Assembly: GCF_037963765.1 (NCBI RefSeq)
Contig: NZ_CP150166.1
Coordinates: forward strand, 1,090,001-1,154,000
Direction of reading: 5' to 3'
DNA from: Sporosarcina sp. FSL W8-0480
GTDB lineage: Bacteria; Bacillota; Bacilli; Bacillales_A; Planococcaceae
DNA: 64,000 nucleotides
The notes under the pieces are model-generated. The model saw only the letters and a list, made by a program, of their open reading frames with translations. It searched no databases and was not told the DNA's origin. Position numbers and translations under genes: made by a program. Below, in pieces: positions 43,748 to 51,420 of this stretch. Within the stretch, counting starts at the first letter, position 1. Every line of letters starts with the position of its first letter.

Positions 43748-44503
43748 GTGTCAAACAATAAAAAAGGAAATCTTCCACAAGAATTTGTAGAAGAGACATT
43801 GGAACATTTTAAAAACTACCTTGAGATTAAAGATAAGATTCTGAAAAACGAATATGTGGAGATTTTTGGAGAAATATCTAAGGTTGTTGGGTTTGTTAAA
43901 GGGGTTAATGATTTAATAACAGAGAAAAAGTTTCAACGTTTCTTAGAGGGTTTTGATGAGAATGAACAACCAAGTGAAGCAAAAATAAAAAAACTTGTTA
44001 AGTATGTCAGTAATGAAAAACGGGCGGAGTTCATATCAACCACTTTTACCAAAGTAGTTCTATCAAACTCAAGTAAATCATGTTTGGTAATGGGAAGTAT
44101 TTTGAACTCTATAGTATCCAATGAAGGACCCATAGAGCATCAAAAATTAATTTGTATAAATGCCCTTACAAACTTTTTTGATAATGACTTAAACAACTTT
44201 ATAATTTTATACGAGTATATCGAGGAGAAGACTAAATTAGAAAAAAGAAAAGCTAAATCAATTTACTTACCTTCACTTAGAAAATATTGTAAAGAGAATA
44301 ACTTGGATTACGACAGCCTATATTTAACTGTTGAAAAATGCGTATCTACGCAAATAATGAGCAAATATTATCTTTCAGATATTGATGCTTCTGTAGATAT
44401 TGATATGGAACAAGTTGATATTAACAATAATGAAATTGATGAGTACCACCAAATTACAGATCCAGGTAAAATTTTATATAAATTTATGATTAGGGTTCTA
44501 TAG
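43748..44503 (+). CDS. Hypothetical helical protein
   Basis: A 251-residue all-helical soluble protein starts at a GTG after GGGGGA. One hydrophobic helical patch (KVVLSNSSKSCLVMGSILNS near residue 103) and an acidic C-terminal part rich in Asp/Asn are visible. No motif or family is recognised. It is the last plasmid gene before the second mini-element, ending 54 bp from it. Confidence 0.55.
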   Translation: MSNNKKGNLPQEFVEETLEHFKNYLEIKDKILKNEYVEIFGEISKVVGFVKGVNDLITEKKFQRFLEGFDENEQPSEAKIKKLVKYVSNEKRAEFISTTFTKVVLSNSSKSCLVMGSILNSIVSNEGPIEHQKLICINALTNFFDNDLNNFIILYEYIEEKTKLEKRKAKSIYLPSLRKYCKENNLDYDSLYLTVEKCVSTQIMSKYYLSDIDASVDIDMEQVDINNNEIDEYHQITDPGKILYKFMIRVL

Positions 44504-44556
44504 AGGGTAGAGAAGTTCATTAATGTATTGTTGCCCCTTACCCCTTTTCACTACTA

Positions 44557-44875
44557 TGTAACCCCAAAATAAAGTCCTGTACTTTATAAAAAAGTCGCAA
44601 CATCTTTTATTTCGTGTTTAAAATAAAGTCCTGTATCAAAAATCCCTGAAACCCTTGTCATTACTCGGTTCCTGGTATCCTTATTTCTACTCAACTTCTT
44701 TTTAAATCGAAAAAAACGTGAACAAAAAGCGTGAAAAAAGGGTAGAAAAACGGTCAAAACGTGATCAAAAATGTGTGAAAATGAGGGAAAGATAGCGTGA
44801 CTTTATTTTAAACGTCAACGGTGGAATGCGGGTTTGCGTGGGGGAAAGATGTGGTGAGTTTATTTTAAATGGACA
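44557..44875. mobile_element. 319-bp mini-element, copy 2
   Basis: This copy is identical by eye to copy 1 at 9739-10057 and in the same orientation, again TGT to ACA. On its left is plasmid DNA ending TACTA, on its right the chromosomal pentamer GAAAC. Full identity over 319 bp implies a recent duplication or recombination. It closes the 35-kb insertion. Confidence 0.85.
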
Positions 44876-44880
44876 GAAAC
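44876..44880. repeat. Right target-site duplication GAAAC
   Basis: This pentamer matches 9734-9738. The bases that follow (TATATAG) supply the original stop codon of rlmCD when joined to 9738. Confidence 0.85.
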
Positions 44881-45035
44881 TATATAGAAATCCTTAGTTT
44901 TAAACACTTTCACAAGCATTTCGTGTTTGTAGGAGAAGGTGAAAAAACGAGGAATAAAGTACTGAAAAACCATATTACTGTTTCGGTGGTAATTGATCTG
45001 GGGTGTGGGAACACAATAGAATAAAAATATTGTAA

Positions 45036-45066
45036 GGCGTTCAAATAAAATGAACGTCTTTTTTTT
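45036..45066 (+). terminator. Leader terminator before the methyltransferase
   Basis: A 9-bp stem AGGCGTTCA / TGAACGTCT with loop AATAAAA is followed by a T-run, 32 bp before the gene start. It may attenuate the gene. Confidence 0.7.
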
Positions 45067-45097
45067 ACGCCTAAAAACGGAGAATGGAAGGTGAAAT

Positions 45098-46159
45098 ATG
45101 ACGGAACCAACGTTAGGAAGTTTATTTGATGGTATCGGTGTATTTCCATTAGCTGCTTCTCGTTACGAGATTCAACCAATATGGGCAAGCGAAATTGAAA
45201 AAGCACCTATATCTATTACGAAGCGACATTTTCCTAACATACATCATTTAGGAGATATTACAAAGGTAAATGGTGGAGAAATACCACCTGTTCATATCAT
45301 TACATTTGGTTCACCTTGTCAGAACTTATCCAATATTGGTAAACGAGAAGGTCTTACAGGAAGTCAATCGAGTTTATTTTATCATGCAATCCGAATTATT
45401 GAAGAAATGAGGTGTGCAACGAATGGAACATATCCAGTTATCGCTGTTTGGGAAAACGTCATGGGAGCTTTTTCAACAAATAACCGGCTGGATTTTAAAG
45501 CCGTGTTGGAGTCGTTCACAAAAACCGAAATTCCAATTCCTGCTTCTAGAGAATGGGCAAATGCAGGAATGGTCCGAGGGGAGGATGTTGAAGTGTGTTG
45601 GCGACTCTTGGATGCCCGATATTGGGGAAAGCCCACGCTCCCTCAAAGAAGAAGACGTATCTTCCTCGTGGCAGATTTTGGAGGAAACCGTGCCAGAGAA
45701 ATATTATTTAAAGCCCGCGATTTGCAATCGTTTCCTACGTCTTGCGGAAAAGACAGGCTGTCCTCCACCAGCACCAGTCGAATATCTGCTCCTAAAACAA
45801 GGGGGAAATTACCCATCGTCCGTCCCTTTCAAGAAAGACGCATGCGAAGTGCCGCGAAAGACAAAAACAAAACAGGATTCCATGGAAGTTTTGGACAAAC
45901 ACATGACCCTTTTCCCACTTTGCTCGCAGGCTCTGTAAATTATTTTTCATTTTGGTATGAAGGAGAAGAAAAAGAAGGATTTATTCGTCAGCTTACCCCA
46001 TTAGAATGTGAACGTTTGATGGGATTACCAGAGGGTTGGACAGCTTTAGGACACAAAGATGAAGCAATTAGTGATTATGCAAGATACAAAGCCCTTGGAA
46101 ATGCGATAGCTGTACCATGTGCAACATATATTATGGCTGGTATTGCGGAATTTTTATAG
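45098..46159 (+). CDS. DNA (cytosine-5)-methyltransferase
   Basis: A 353-residue m5C methyltransferase. Motif I is TLGSLFDGIGVFPLAA at the N-terminus. The catalytic motif IV is TFGSPCQNLS near residue 70 (Pro-Cys-Gln), motif VI is VWENVMGAF near 118, motif VIII QRRRRIFLV near 185. Motifs IX-X (RQLTPLECERLMGLPEGW, then YKALGNAIAVP) close the protein. No cognate restriction endonuclease is adjacent, so it is an orphan enzyme, probably protecting the ICE from host restriction during transfer. RBS GGAG/GAAGGTG precedes the ATG. Confidence 0.93.
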   Translation: MTEPTLGSLFDGIGVFPLAASRYEIQPIWASEIEKAPISITKRHFPNIHHLGDITKVNGGEIPPVHIITFGSPCQNLSNIGKREGLTGSQSSLFYHAIRIIEEMRCATNGTYPVIAVWENVMGAFSTNNRLDFKAVLESFTKTEIPIPASREWANAGMVRGEDVEVCWRLLDARYWGKPTLPQRRRRIFLVADFGGNRAREILFKARDLQSFPTSCGKDRLSSTSTSRISAPKTRGKLPIVRPFQERRMRSAAKDKNKTGFHGSFGQTHDPFPTLLAGSVNYFSFWYEGEEKEGFIRQLTPLECERLMGLPEGWTALGHKDEAISDYARYKALGNAIAVPCATYIMAGIAEFL

Positions 46160-46172
46160 ATAAACAAACTAA

Positions 46173-46206
46173 CGTGTGACAAATTCTGTCTGTCATGCTT
46201 TTTTTA
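46173..46206 (+). terminator. Hairpin with T-run after methyltransferase
   Basis: An imperfect stem GTGTGACA / TGTCATGC is followed by eight to nine Ts. It lies 13 bp after the methyltransferase stop and about 30 bp before the next gene. Confidence 0.6.
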
Positions 46207-46236
46207 TTGCTTCATCCATGAAGGAGTGTGGTTTCT

Positions 46237-46428
46237 TTGGAAGAGAATGAAACAAAGGTGATGGAATGGATTGAGGACCATTTTGTAATAAATGAAATTG
46301 AAATAGAAGATTTTCCATTCTTTCCTTGTGGGAAATTGATTCGTGATAAAAATGAAGAAGCGATGATTGTGTTTTGGTGTGTCATTTATGGGCGTGTGGA
46401 TTATCGACTACAAGAAGCAGAGGAGTGA
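46237..46428 (+). CDS. Small ICE protein (Tn916 Orf24-like position)
   Basis: A 63-residue acidic protein. The TTG at 46237 sits 10 bp after AAGGAG; an upstream in-frame GTG is too near the box. VMEWIEDHFVINEIEIEDFP and FWCVIYGRVDYR are its recognisable stretches; no motif is known. It occupies the place of Tn916 orf24, just before the DUF961 genes. Confidence 0.55.
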   Translation: MEENETKVMEWIEDHFVINEIEIEDFPFFPCGKLIRDKNEEAMIVFWCVIYGRVDYRLQEAEE

Positions 46429-46529
46429 TTCATTCATGAAAATGTATTTTACTCGTTCACCTCCCTTCTGCTCTTGTTTTCCATTTGAATAGATAATCAA
46501 AAATTAAAACAAGAAAAGAGGGCTATATC

Positions 46530-46844
46530 ATGGAATTAAAATATGTGATTCCAAATATGGAAAAGACGTTTGGAAATTTAGAATATGCAGGAGAAGGTAA
46601 AGTCGAACAGCGACGGATTAATGGACGTATGACCACTCTTTCTAGGAGTTATAATCTGTATTCCGATATTCAACGGGCAGATGATATTGAAGTGATTCTT
46701 CCCCAAGAAGCTGGAGAAAAGTTTTTTGAACATGAGGAAAAAGTAAAATTAGTGAATGCAAGAATTACCGCAGAAGGTTATAAAATTGGTGATCGCGGAT
46801 TTACAAAATATATCTTACATGCAGATGACATGGTCAAAGCATAA
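46530..46844 (+). CDS. DUF961 protein (Tn916 Orf23-like)
   Basis: A 104-residue YdcP-family protein found at the head of Tn916/ICEBs1 transfer operons. It opens MELKYVIPNMEKTFGNLEYA and contains TLSRSYNLYSDIQRADDIEV, both typical. It is a probable DNA-processing accessory; in ICEBs1 the homologues (HelP-like) act as helicase processivity factors for ICE DNA unwinding. It ends 13 bp before its paralogue, with which it is co-transcribed. Confidence 0.85.
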   Translation: MELKYVIPNMEKTFGNLEYAGEGKVEQRRINGRMTTLSRSYNLYSDIQRADDIEVILPQEAGEKFFEHEEKVKLVNARITAEGYKIGDRGFTKYILHADDMVKA

Positions 46845-46857
46845 GGAGGAAAAATAG

Positions 46858-47238
46858 ATGAGATTAGCACAAGGTATTGTCATTGATAAGGAAAAAACGT
46901 TTGGTTTACTAAAATTTTCAGCATTACGTCGTGAAGTGTTTCTTCAAAATGAGGATGGCACGGTATCAAATGAAGTGAAAGAACGCACGTATGATTTAAA
47001 GTCTCGTGAACAAGGTCGCATGATTCAAGTTAGTATTCCTGCTTCTGTGCCTTTGAAAGAATTTGATTATAATGCGGAAGTCGAACTGATTAATCCTGTC
47101 GCAGATACCGTCGCAAATGCGACTTTTCGTGGCGCTGATGTCGATTGGTATATTAAGGCGGATGATTTGGTTTTAAGGGGAAAGACAGGAACAACGGGTA
47201 GTAACACTTCAAAAGCTACACCAACAAAGGATAAATAA
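46858..47238 (+). CDS. DUF961 protein (Tn916 Orf22-like)
   Basis: A 126-residue paralogue of the preceding protein: RLAQGIVIDKEKTFGLLKFS at the start and RTYDLKSREQGRMIQVSIPA near residue 42. HelP of ICEBs1, needed with PcrA for unwinding, belongs to this family. AAGGAGG precedes the ATG. Its TAA overlaps the start of the coupling protein by one base (TAATG). Confidence 0.87.
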   Translation: MRLAQGIVIDKEKTFGLLKFSALRREVFLQNEDGTVSNEVKERTYDLKSREQGRMIQVSIPASVPLKEFDYNAEVELINPVADTVANATFRGADVDWYIKADDLVLRGKTGTTGSNTSKATPTKDK

Positions 47239-48578
47239 TGAAAACCTTCCGAAGGCGAGGGGAACGCATTAAGGAAAAAGATGCTTCCCTCGTTTTTCAA
47301 TTTATATTCTTTGGGCTGGTAGGTGTATGGCTCGTTTCCTTTATCCCTTTTCATCTGTCCTTTTTACTCTCGACCACATGGCAATTGGATGACTTTCAAG
47401 CACACTTTATCAGCACCTATGGATTGGTGACATTGTTAATTAGTCTTGCCTTAACTGCCGGATGTGCATATCTCTATTATCGCTATCGGTACGACAAAAT
47501 AAAACAAATCATTCACCGTCAAAAGCTCGCAAAAATGATTTTGGAGAACGGATGGTATGAAACAAAACAAATTGCACAAGAGGGCTTTTTTAAGGATATT
47601 CCATCCAATAAAACGAAGGAAAAAATCAGCCATTTTCCAAAGATGTATTATCGGTATGAAAAAGGATTATTGTATATTCAAGTGGAAATAACGCTTGGTA
47701 AATATCAAGAACCCCTTTTAAATTTAGAGACTAAATTAGAAAGTGGGCTGTATTGTGAATTGGTATCAAAAGAGTTACATGATTCCTATGTGGAGTATAC
47801 CCTTTTCCATGATATGATTGCGAACCGTATTTCGATTGATGAAGTTGTTGCACAAAATGGACGCTTAAAGCTTATGAAGTCAATGGATTGGGAGTATGAT
47901 AAGCTTCCCCATATGTTAATTGCTGGTGGAACAGGCGGTGGAAAGACATATTTTATTCTCACGCTGATTGAAGCGTTATTAAAAACAGATGCAAAGTTGT
48001 ATATTTTAGATCCGAAAAATGCAGATTTAGCCGATCTAAATACTGTCATGCCCGATGTCTATTATAAAAAGGAAGACATGATGGTATGTATTGACCAATT
48101 TTATGAAGCGATGATGGCTCGAAGTGAAAAAATGAAACAGATGGAAGATTATAAAACAGGAGAAAACTATGCTTATTTGGGCTTAGCTCCTCATTTTTTA
48201 GTTTTTGACGAATACGTTGCATTTATGGAAATGCTTGCTTCTAAAGAGAGTACGACTGTATTAACGAAACTAAAACAAATTGTCATGTTGGGACGTCAAG
48301 CAGGCTTCTTTCTTATTCTTGCTTGTCAGCGTCCAGATGCAAAATATTTAGGGGATGGGATTCGTGATCAGTTTAATTTTCGTGTTGCGTTAGGAAGAAT
48401 GTCCGAACTAGGATATGGCATGATGTTCGGATCGGATGTCCAAAAACAATTTTTCCTAAAACAAATCAAAGGACGCGGGTATGTCGATAAAGGAGATAAT
48501 GTGATTTCTGAATTTTACACACCGCTTGTCCCAAAAGGTCATGATTTTCTAAAAGAAATTGAAAAATTAGTGTCATAA
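47238..48578 (+). CDS. FtsK/SpoIIIE-type coupling protein (Tn916 Orf21, TcpA/ConQ)
   Basis: This coupling ATPase brings the relaxase-DNA complex to the mating channel. The 446-residue length is typical. Two membrane helices (residues 20-42 and 55-78) are followed by the motor domain with Walker A LIAGGTGGGKTYFILTL near 233 and Walker B HFLVFDEYVAFME near 317. LGRQAGFFLILACQRPDAKY near 350 is a conserved FtsK-like segment. The oriT lies directly downstream, between this gene and the relaxase, as in Tn916. Confidence 0.93.
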   Translation: MKTFRRRGERIKEKDASLVFQFIFFGLVGVWLVSFIPFHLSFLLSTTWQLDDFQAHFISTYGLVTLLISLALTAGCAYLYYRYRYDKIKQIIHRQKLAKMILENGWYETKQIAQEGFFKDIPSNKTKEKISHFPKMYYRYEKGLLYIQVEITLGKYQEPLLNLETKLESGLYCELVSKELHDSYVEYTLFHDMIANRISIDEVVAQNGRLKLMKSMDWEYDKLPHMLIAGGTGGGKTYFILTLIEALLKTDAKLYILDPKNADLADLNTVMPDVYYKKEDMMVCIDQFYEAMMARSEKMKQMEDYKTGENYAYLGLAPHFLVFDEYVAFMEMLASKESTTVLTKLKQIVMLGRQAGFFLILACQRPDAKYLGDGIRDQFNFRVALGRMSELGYGMMFGSDVQKQFFLKQIKGRGYVDKGDNVISEFYTPLVPKGHDFLKEIEKLVS

Positions 48579-48584
48579 AGGCAG

Positions 48585-48680
48585 CCCAGTGCGGTGGCGT
48601 GCAACGCGAAAGCCGCCGTGCTGGGCTAAGCCTGCGTGGCGACAGCCACGCTTTACCCCCCGTTTCTAACAGGGGGGTAG
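48585..48680 (+). other. oriT: Origin of transfer (oriT)
   Basis: The 24-bp core at 48655-48678 is ACCCCCC, GTTTCTAACA, GGGGGGT, an inverted repeat with a central TAACA. It is nearly the same as the nic region of ICEBs1 and Tn916 (CCCCCC...CTAACAGGGGGG). Upstream lie two further hairpins: AGCCCAG.../CTGGGCT at 48585-48627 and GCGTGGC/GCCACGC at 48634-48651. The relaxase downstream would nick within the core. Confidence 0.88.
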
Positions 48681-48715
48681 AAAAACAATAAGAAACTGTA
48701 TCAAAAGTCTAAAGG

Positions 48716-48785
48716 CCCTTTTGCATCAAGGGTTTAGGGCATATTACGAAGATGTCAGCTTTTAGCCCTTAGTTGACATCTTTTT
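48716..48785 (+). terminator. Attenuator-like hairpins before the relaxase
   Basis: Three pairings compete. CCCTT/AAGGG is at 48716-48732, TAGGGC near 48735 can pair with GCCCTTA near 48765, and GATGTCA at 48751 pairs with TGACATC at 48774 followed by five Ts. The last is a terminator 19 bp before the relaxase start, so transcription into nicK could be conditional. Confidence 0.55.
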
Positions 48786-48803
48786 CTGTTGGGAGGAATG
48801 CAC

Positions 48804-49988
48804 ATGAATGAAGTACCTTGGTATCAACAATTAAAAGAAAAACGATTGGCATACGGTGTATCGCAAAACAAATTAGCGGTACATGTAGGAATTTCAAGAC
48901 AGTATATTAGTGAGATTGAAACTGGAAAAATCACACCGACCCAAACATTACAACACGCGATGTTCGATATTTTAGAACAATTTAATCCAGAAGCACCTTT
49001 GGAAATTTTATTTGATTATGTTCGAATTCGTTTTTTAACAACGAACCCGAAGCCAGTTATTGAAGAAATTTTACGGTTGAAAATGGAGTACATGATCCAT
49101 GAAGATTATGCGTTTTATTCTTACTTGGAACAATATGTTTTTGGCGACATTGTTGTCATGGTTTCGCCCGATGAAGATAAAGGATGTTTACTTGAACTGA
49201 AAGGGAAAGGTTGCCGTCAATTTGAAAACTTTTTATTAGCCCAGCAACGTACATGGTTTGACTTTTTCATGGATGTGTTTCGGGTAAATGGTGTCTTTAA
49301 ACGGGTTGACCTTGCGATCAATGATAAAACAGGCATATTGGATATTCCATTTCTTACGAACAAATGTAGAAATGAAGAATGTATTTCTGTGTTTCGTAGC
49401 TTTAAAAGTTATCGTTCTGGTGAATTGGTTCATGGAGAAGAAAAACGAGATATGGGAAACACGTTATATATTGGCTCTTTAAAAAGTGATGTGTATTTTT
49501 GTGTGTACGAAAAGGATTATGAACAATACGTGAAACACGGAGCATCACTTGAAGATACAGATATTAAAAATCGTTTTGAAATTCGATTGAAAAATGATCG
49601 TGCATATCATGCAGTTGTTGATTTAATGACGTATGAAGATGCGGGACGAACATCCTTTTCCATCATTAATCGGTATATTCGATTTGTTGATAAAGACGAG
49701 AAGAAACGAAGAAGTAGTTGGCCAATGAATGCAGAGTGGCAGCGTTTTTTAGATTTAGGTGAAAATAGAAAAATTTATTTAACAACAAAACCTGAACCTT
49801 ACACATTCGATAAAACACTTAGATGGTTGGCTCGACAAGTCGCTCCTACTTGGAAACTGGCTACAAAATTGGATGAAATCAATCAAACAACGGTAATTAA
49901 AGATATGTTGGATCAAGCGAAATTAAGCAAACGTCATCAACAATTATTGATGCAACAGGCGCTTAAAACAGAAGATGTCATTAAATGA
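48804..49988 (+). CDS. nicK: Relaxase/replication initiator (Tn916 Orf20, NicK-like)
   Basis: This Rep_trans-family relaxase nicks oriT to start transfer and plasmid-like ICE replication. The 394-residue protein carries an N-terminal XRE-type helix-turn-helix (LAYGVSQNKLAVHVGISRQY near residue 15), as in Tn916 Orf20. The Rep_trans catalytic core follows: FKRVDLAINDKTG near 165, TLYIGSLKSDVYFCVYEKDY near 220 with the candidate nicking Tyr residues, and IKNRFEIRLKND near 255. The start is the ATG at 48804, 8 bp after GGGAGG. Confidence 0.92.
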   Translation: MNEVPWYQQLKEKRLAYGVSQNKLAVHVGISRQYISEIETGKITPTQTLQHAMFDILEQFNPEAPLEILFDYVRIRFLTTNPKPVIEEILRLKMEYMIHEDYAFYSYLEQYVFGDIVVMVSPDEDKGCLLELKGKGCRQFENFLLAQQRTWFDFFMDVFRVNGVFKRVDLAINDKTGILDIPFLTNKCRNEECISVFRSFKSYRSGELVHGEEKRDMGNTLYIGSLKSDVYFCVYEKDYEQYVKHGASLEDTDIKNRFEIRLKNDRAYHAVVDLMTYEDAGRTSFSIINRYIRFVDKDEKKRRSSWPMNAEWQRFLDLGENRKIYLTTKPEPYTFDKTLRWLARQVAPTWKLATKLDEINQTTVIKDMLDQAKLSKRHQQLLMQQALKTEDVIK

Positions 49989-50005
49989 TAGATTGGAGGA
50001 TTTCC

Positions 50006-50095
50006 ATGAAATTCGTAAAATATATTTTTATTACCATCATAGGTGGAATTATTTTATGGTTTATCGAATGTATGCGTCAAGTGACAAAATATTAG
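50006..50095 (+). CDS. Small membrane protein, 29 aa (DUF3789-like)
   Basis: The ATG at 50006 follows TTGGAGGATTTCC and gives a 29-residue peptide: basic MKFVK, then a hydrophobic helix (YIFITIIGGIILWFIECM), then a polar end. Tn916-like ICEs carry a similar ultra-short protein (DUF3789) right after the relaxase, so I assign it by position and shape. Confidence 0.55.
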   Translation: MKFVKYIFITIIGGIILWFIECMRQVTKY

Positions 50096-50117
50096 AAGAT
50101 GGAAGGAGAAATGAAAG

Positions 50118-50339
50118 ATGAACTTTGGACAAAATTTATATAACTGGTTTTTAAGTAATGCACAATCCCTAGTATTAATGGCAATCGTGGTAATTGGTAT
50201 TTATTTAGGCTTTAAACGAGAGTTCTCTAAATTGATTGGATTTTTGATTGTTGCTTTAGTTGCAGTAGGATTAGTATTTAATGCGAGTGGTGTAAAGGAT
50301 GTTTTACTAAATTTGTTTAATAGGATTATAGGAGCTTGA
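50118..50339 (+). CDS. TcpD-like small membrane protein
   Basis: A 73-residue protein with two membrane helices (LVLMAIVVIGIYLGF and LIGFLIVALVAVGLVF) and an amphipathic C-terminus. It matches the TcpD family of Gram-positive conjugation systems in size and layout. It is probably a structural part of the mating channel. AAGGAG precedes the ATG. The ABC-three-component module follows after 120 bp and separates it from ardA. Confidence 0.7.
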   Translation: MNFGQNLYNWFLSNAQSLVLMAIVVIGIYLGFKREFSKLIGFLIVALVAVGLVFNASGVKDVLLNLFNRIIGA

Positions 50340-50458
50340 TGTCTAAATATAATTAATCGTTTTAAGTTATTCGCTTAACCCTAAGATGAATAGTGCTAAA
50401 TAACATAATTTATATTATAATATTAAGTTAATATAGATATAATTTAGGGGGGTATTAG

Positions 50459-50653
50459 GTGGATTTTAATTTAATCACTGGTTGGGCATCAATTATTTCC
50501 TTACTTCTTGGAGTATTCTCTATATGCTTTAGTACATTTTCACTAAAGAAAGTAAATAGACTCACAAATAAGAGTACAGATACTAATCGTAATAAGATGA
50601 AAGTCGACGGAATTGGTAATACAACAGTTGGTCGTGATTACAATGATAAATAA
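50459..50653 (+). CDS. Small TM protein of ABC-three-component module
   Basis: A 64-residue protein from a GTG start after TAGGGGGG. One membrane helix (ASIISLLLGVFSICFSTFSL) is followed by a basic stretch and the C-terminal motif KVDGIGNTTVGRDYND. The same motif, in nearly the same DNA, forms the N-terminus of the next protein. It probably anchors the module at the membrane through the shared motif. The gene overlaps the next start by 11 bp. Confidence 0.65.
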   Translation: MDFNLITGWASIISLLLGVFSICFSTFSLKKVNRLTNKSTDTNRNKMKVDGIGNTTVGRDYNDK

Positions 50654-51200
50654 AAATAAGATGGATATTGATGGAATTGGTAACACAACAGCGGGACGTG
50701 ACTACAATGATTATAGAACATTTATTAATGTAGATACAAGTCCTATAAGATTTTTTGATGAAGAAATCAAAGAAGTAATAAAAGAGTTTGCTAAAGTTGC
50801 ACGTAGAGAAATAGGTAGAAATTACAATTTTAAAAGAATAGCAGCAGAACAAAAAAACGAATTGAATGGACTTACTAAAGAATATTTCGAGGACACGATT
50901 TTAGAAAATAGTATATGTTACTTTCAGCAAATAGATGATTTTTTAAAATCGCCAATTAATGCAGACTATTTGAGTATGTATGAAAATACAATAGACGATT
51001 TAAATCAAAAAATCACTATATTCAGGAAGAAATACGATGAATTTGAGTTGGTTTTTAATGATTTATATGATCATATATTTAATAATAACATATCTGAATT
51101 AAAAGCCGATCGGAGATTAATTTGGGTTATGCTACATTATATGTATTGGAAATGCGATATTGGTAAAGGAGGGGAAATTGGTAATGTTATTAACACATAA
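50643..51200 (+). CDS. ABC-three-component system C-terminal-domain protein
   Basis: A 185-residue protein starts at the ATG at 50643, inside the upstream stop region. After KMDIDGIGNTTAGRDYNDY come about 160 helical residues with no enzymatic motif. Position before a MC6-type component and a DUF2326 ATPase identifies it as the ABC-3C CTD/effector-side component. It lacks the nuclease or peptidase domain that many such proteins carry, so the effector role may sit in the membrane gene next to it. Confidence 0.6.
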   Translation: MINKNKMDIDGIGNTTAGRDYNDYRTFINVDTSPIRFFDEEIKEVIKEFAKVARREIGRNYNFKRIAAEQKNELNGLTKEYFEDTILENSICYFQQIDDFLKSPINADYLSMYENTIDDLNQKITIFRKKYDEFELVFNDLYDHIFNNNISELKADRRLIWVMLHYMYWKCDIGKGGEIGNVINT

Positions 51201-51420
51201 GTATATGGATCTTGAAAAAAGCGTGCTAAAAATGAGCAGTGAAATAATAAAGGAATTTTCAAATAAAGAGTCAGTAGAATTTGAGTATTTATATAAGAGT
51301 ATGGAACGAGAGTTTGATGTAGATGTAAATGAACTATTTATCCCCTCGTTGATATTGCTTCATGCATTAGGGAAATTAGACTACAGAATGAGTGAAGATT
51401 TGCTGGAGTGGATTCAATGA
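51184..51420 (+). CDS. ABC-three-component system middle component (MC6-like)
   Basis: A 78-residue protein starting at the ATG at 51184, 8 bp after GGAGGGG. It opens LLTHKYMDLEKSVLKMSSEI and ends in a winged-helix-like FIPSLILLHALGKLDYRMSE. This is the usual size and pattern of the small middle component (MC6 class) between the CTD protein and the DUF2326 ATPase. Both neighbours overlap it (17 bp and 4 bp). Confidence 0.68.
   Translation: MLLTHKYMDLEKSVLKMSSEIIKEFSNKESVEFEYLYKSMEREFDVDVNELFIPSLILLHALGKLDYRMSEDLLEWIQ

Larger units (their letters stand above)
9739..44875. mobile_element. Cointegrated plasmid between two mini-elements
   Basis: This is a 35.1-kb insertion. The outermost ends are TGT and ACA, and GAAAC flanks both outer sides. 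Inside are two direct 319-bp copies around 34,499 bp. That DNA has plasmid functions (ParM/ParR, replication-type proteins, a DnaB-like protein), a resistance gene, restriction and other defence genes, and a tns operon. The inner flanks are TAGTA (10058-10062) and TACTA (44552-44556), nearly a duplication of their own. The simplest reading is replicative transposition of the mini-element from a plasmid. Homologous recombination between two pre-existing copies gives the same map and cannot be excluded. Confidence 0.75.
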
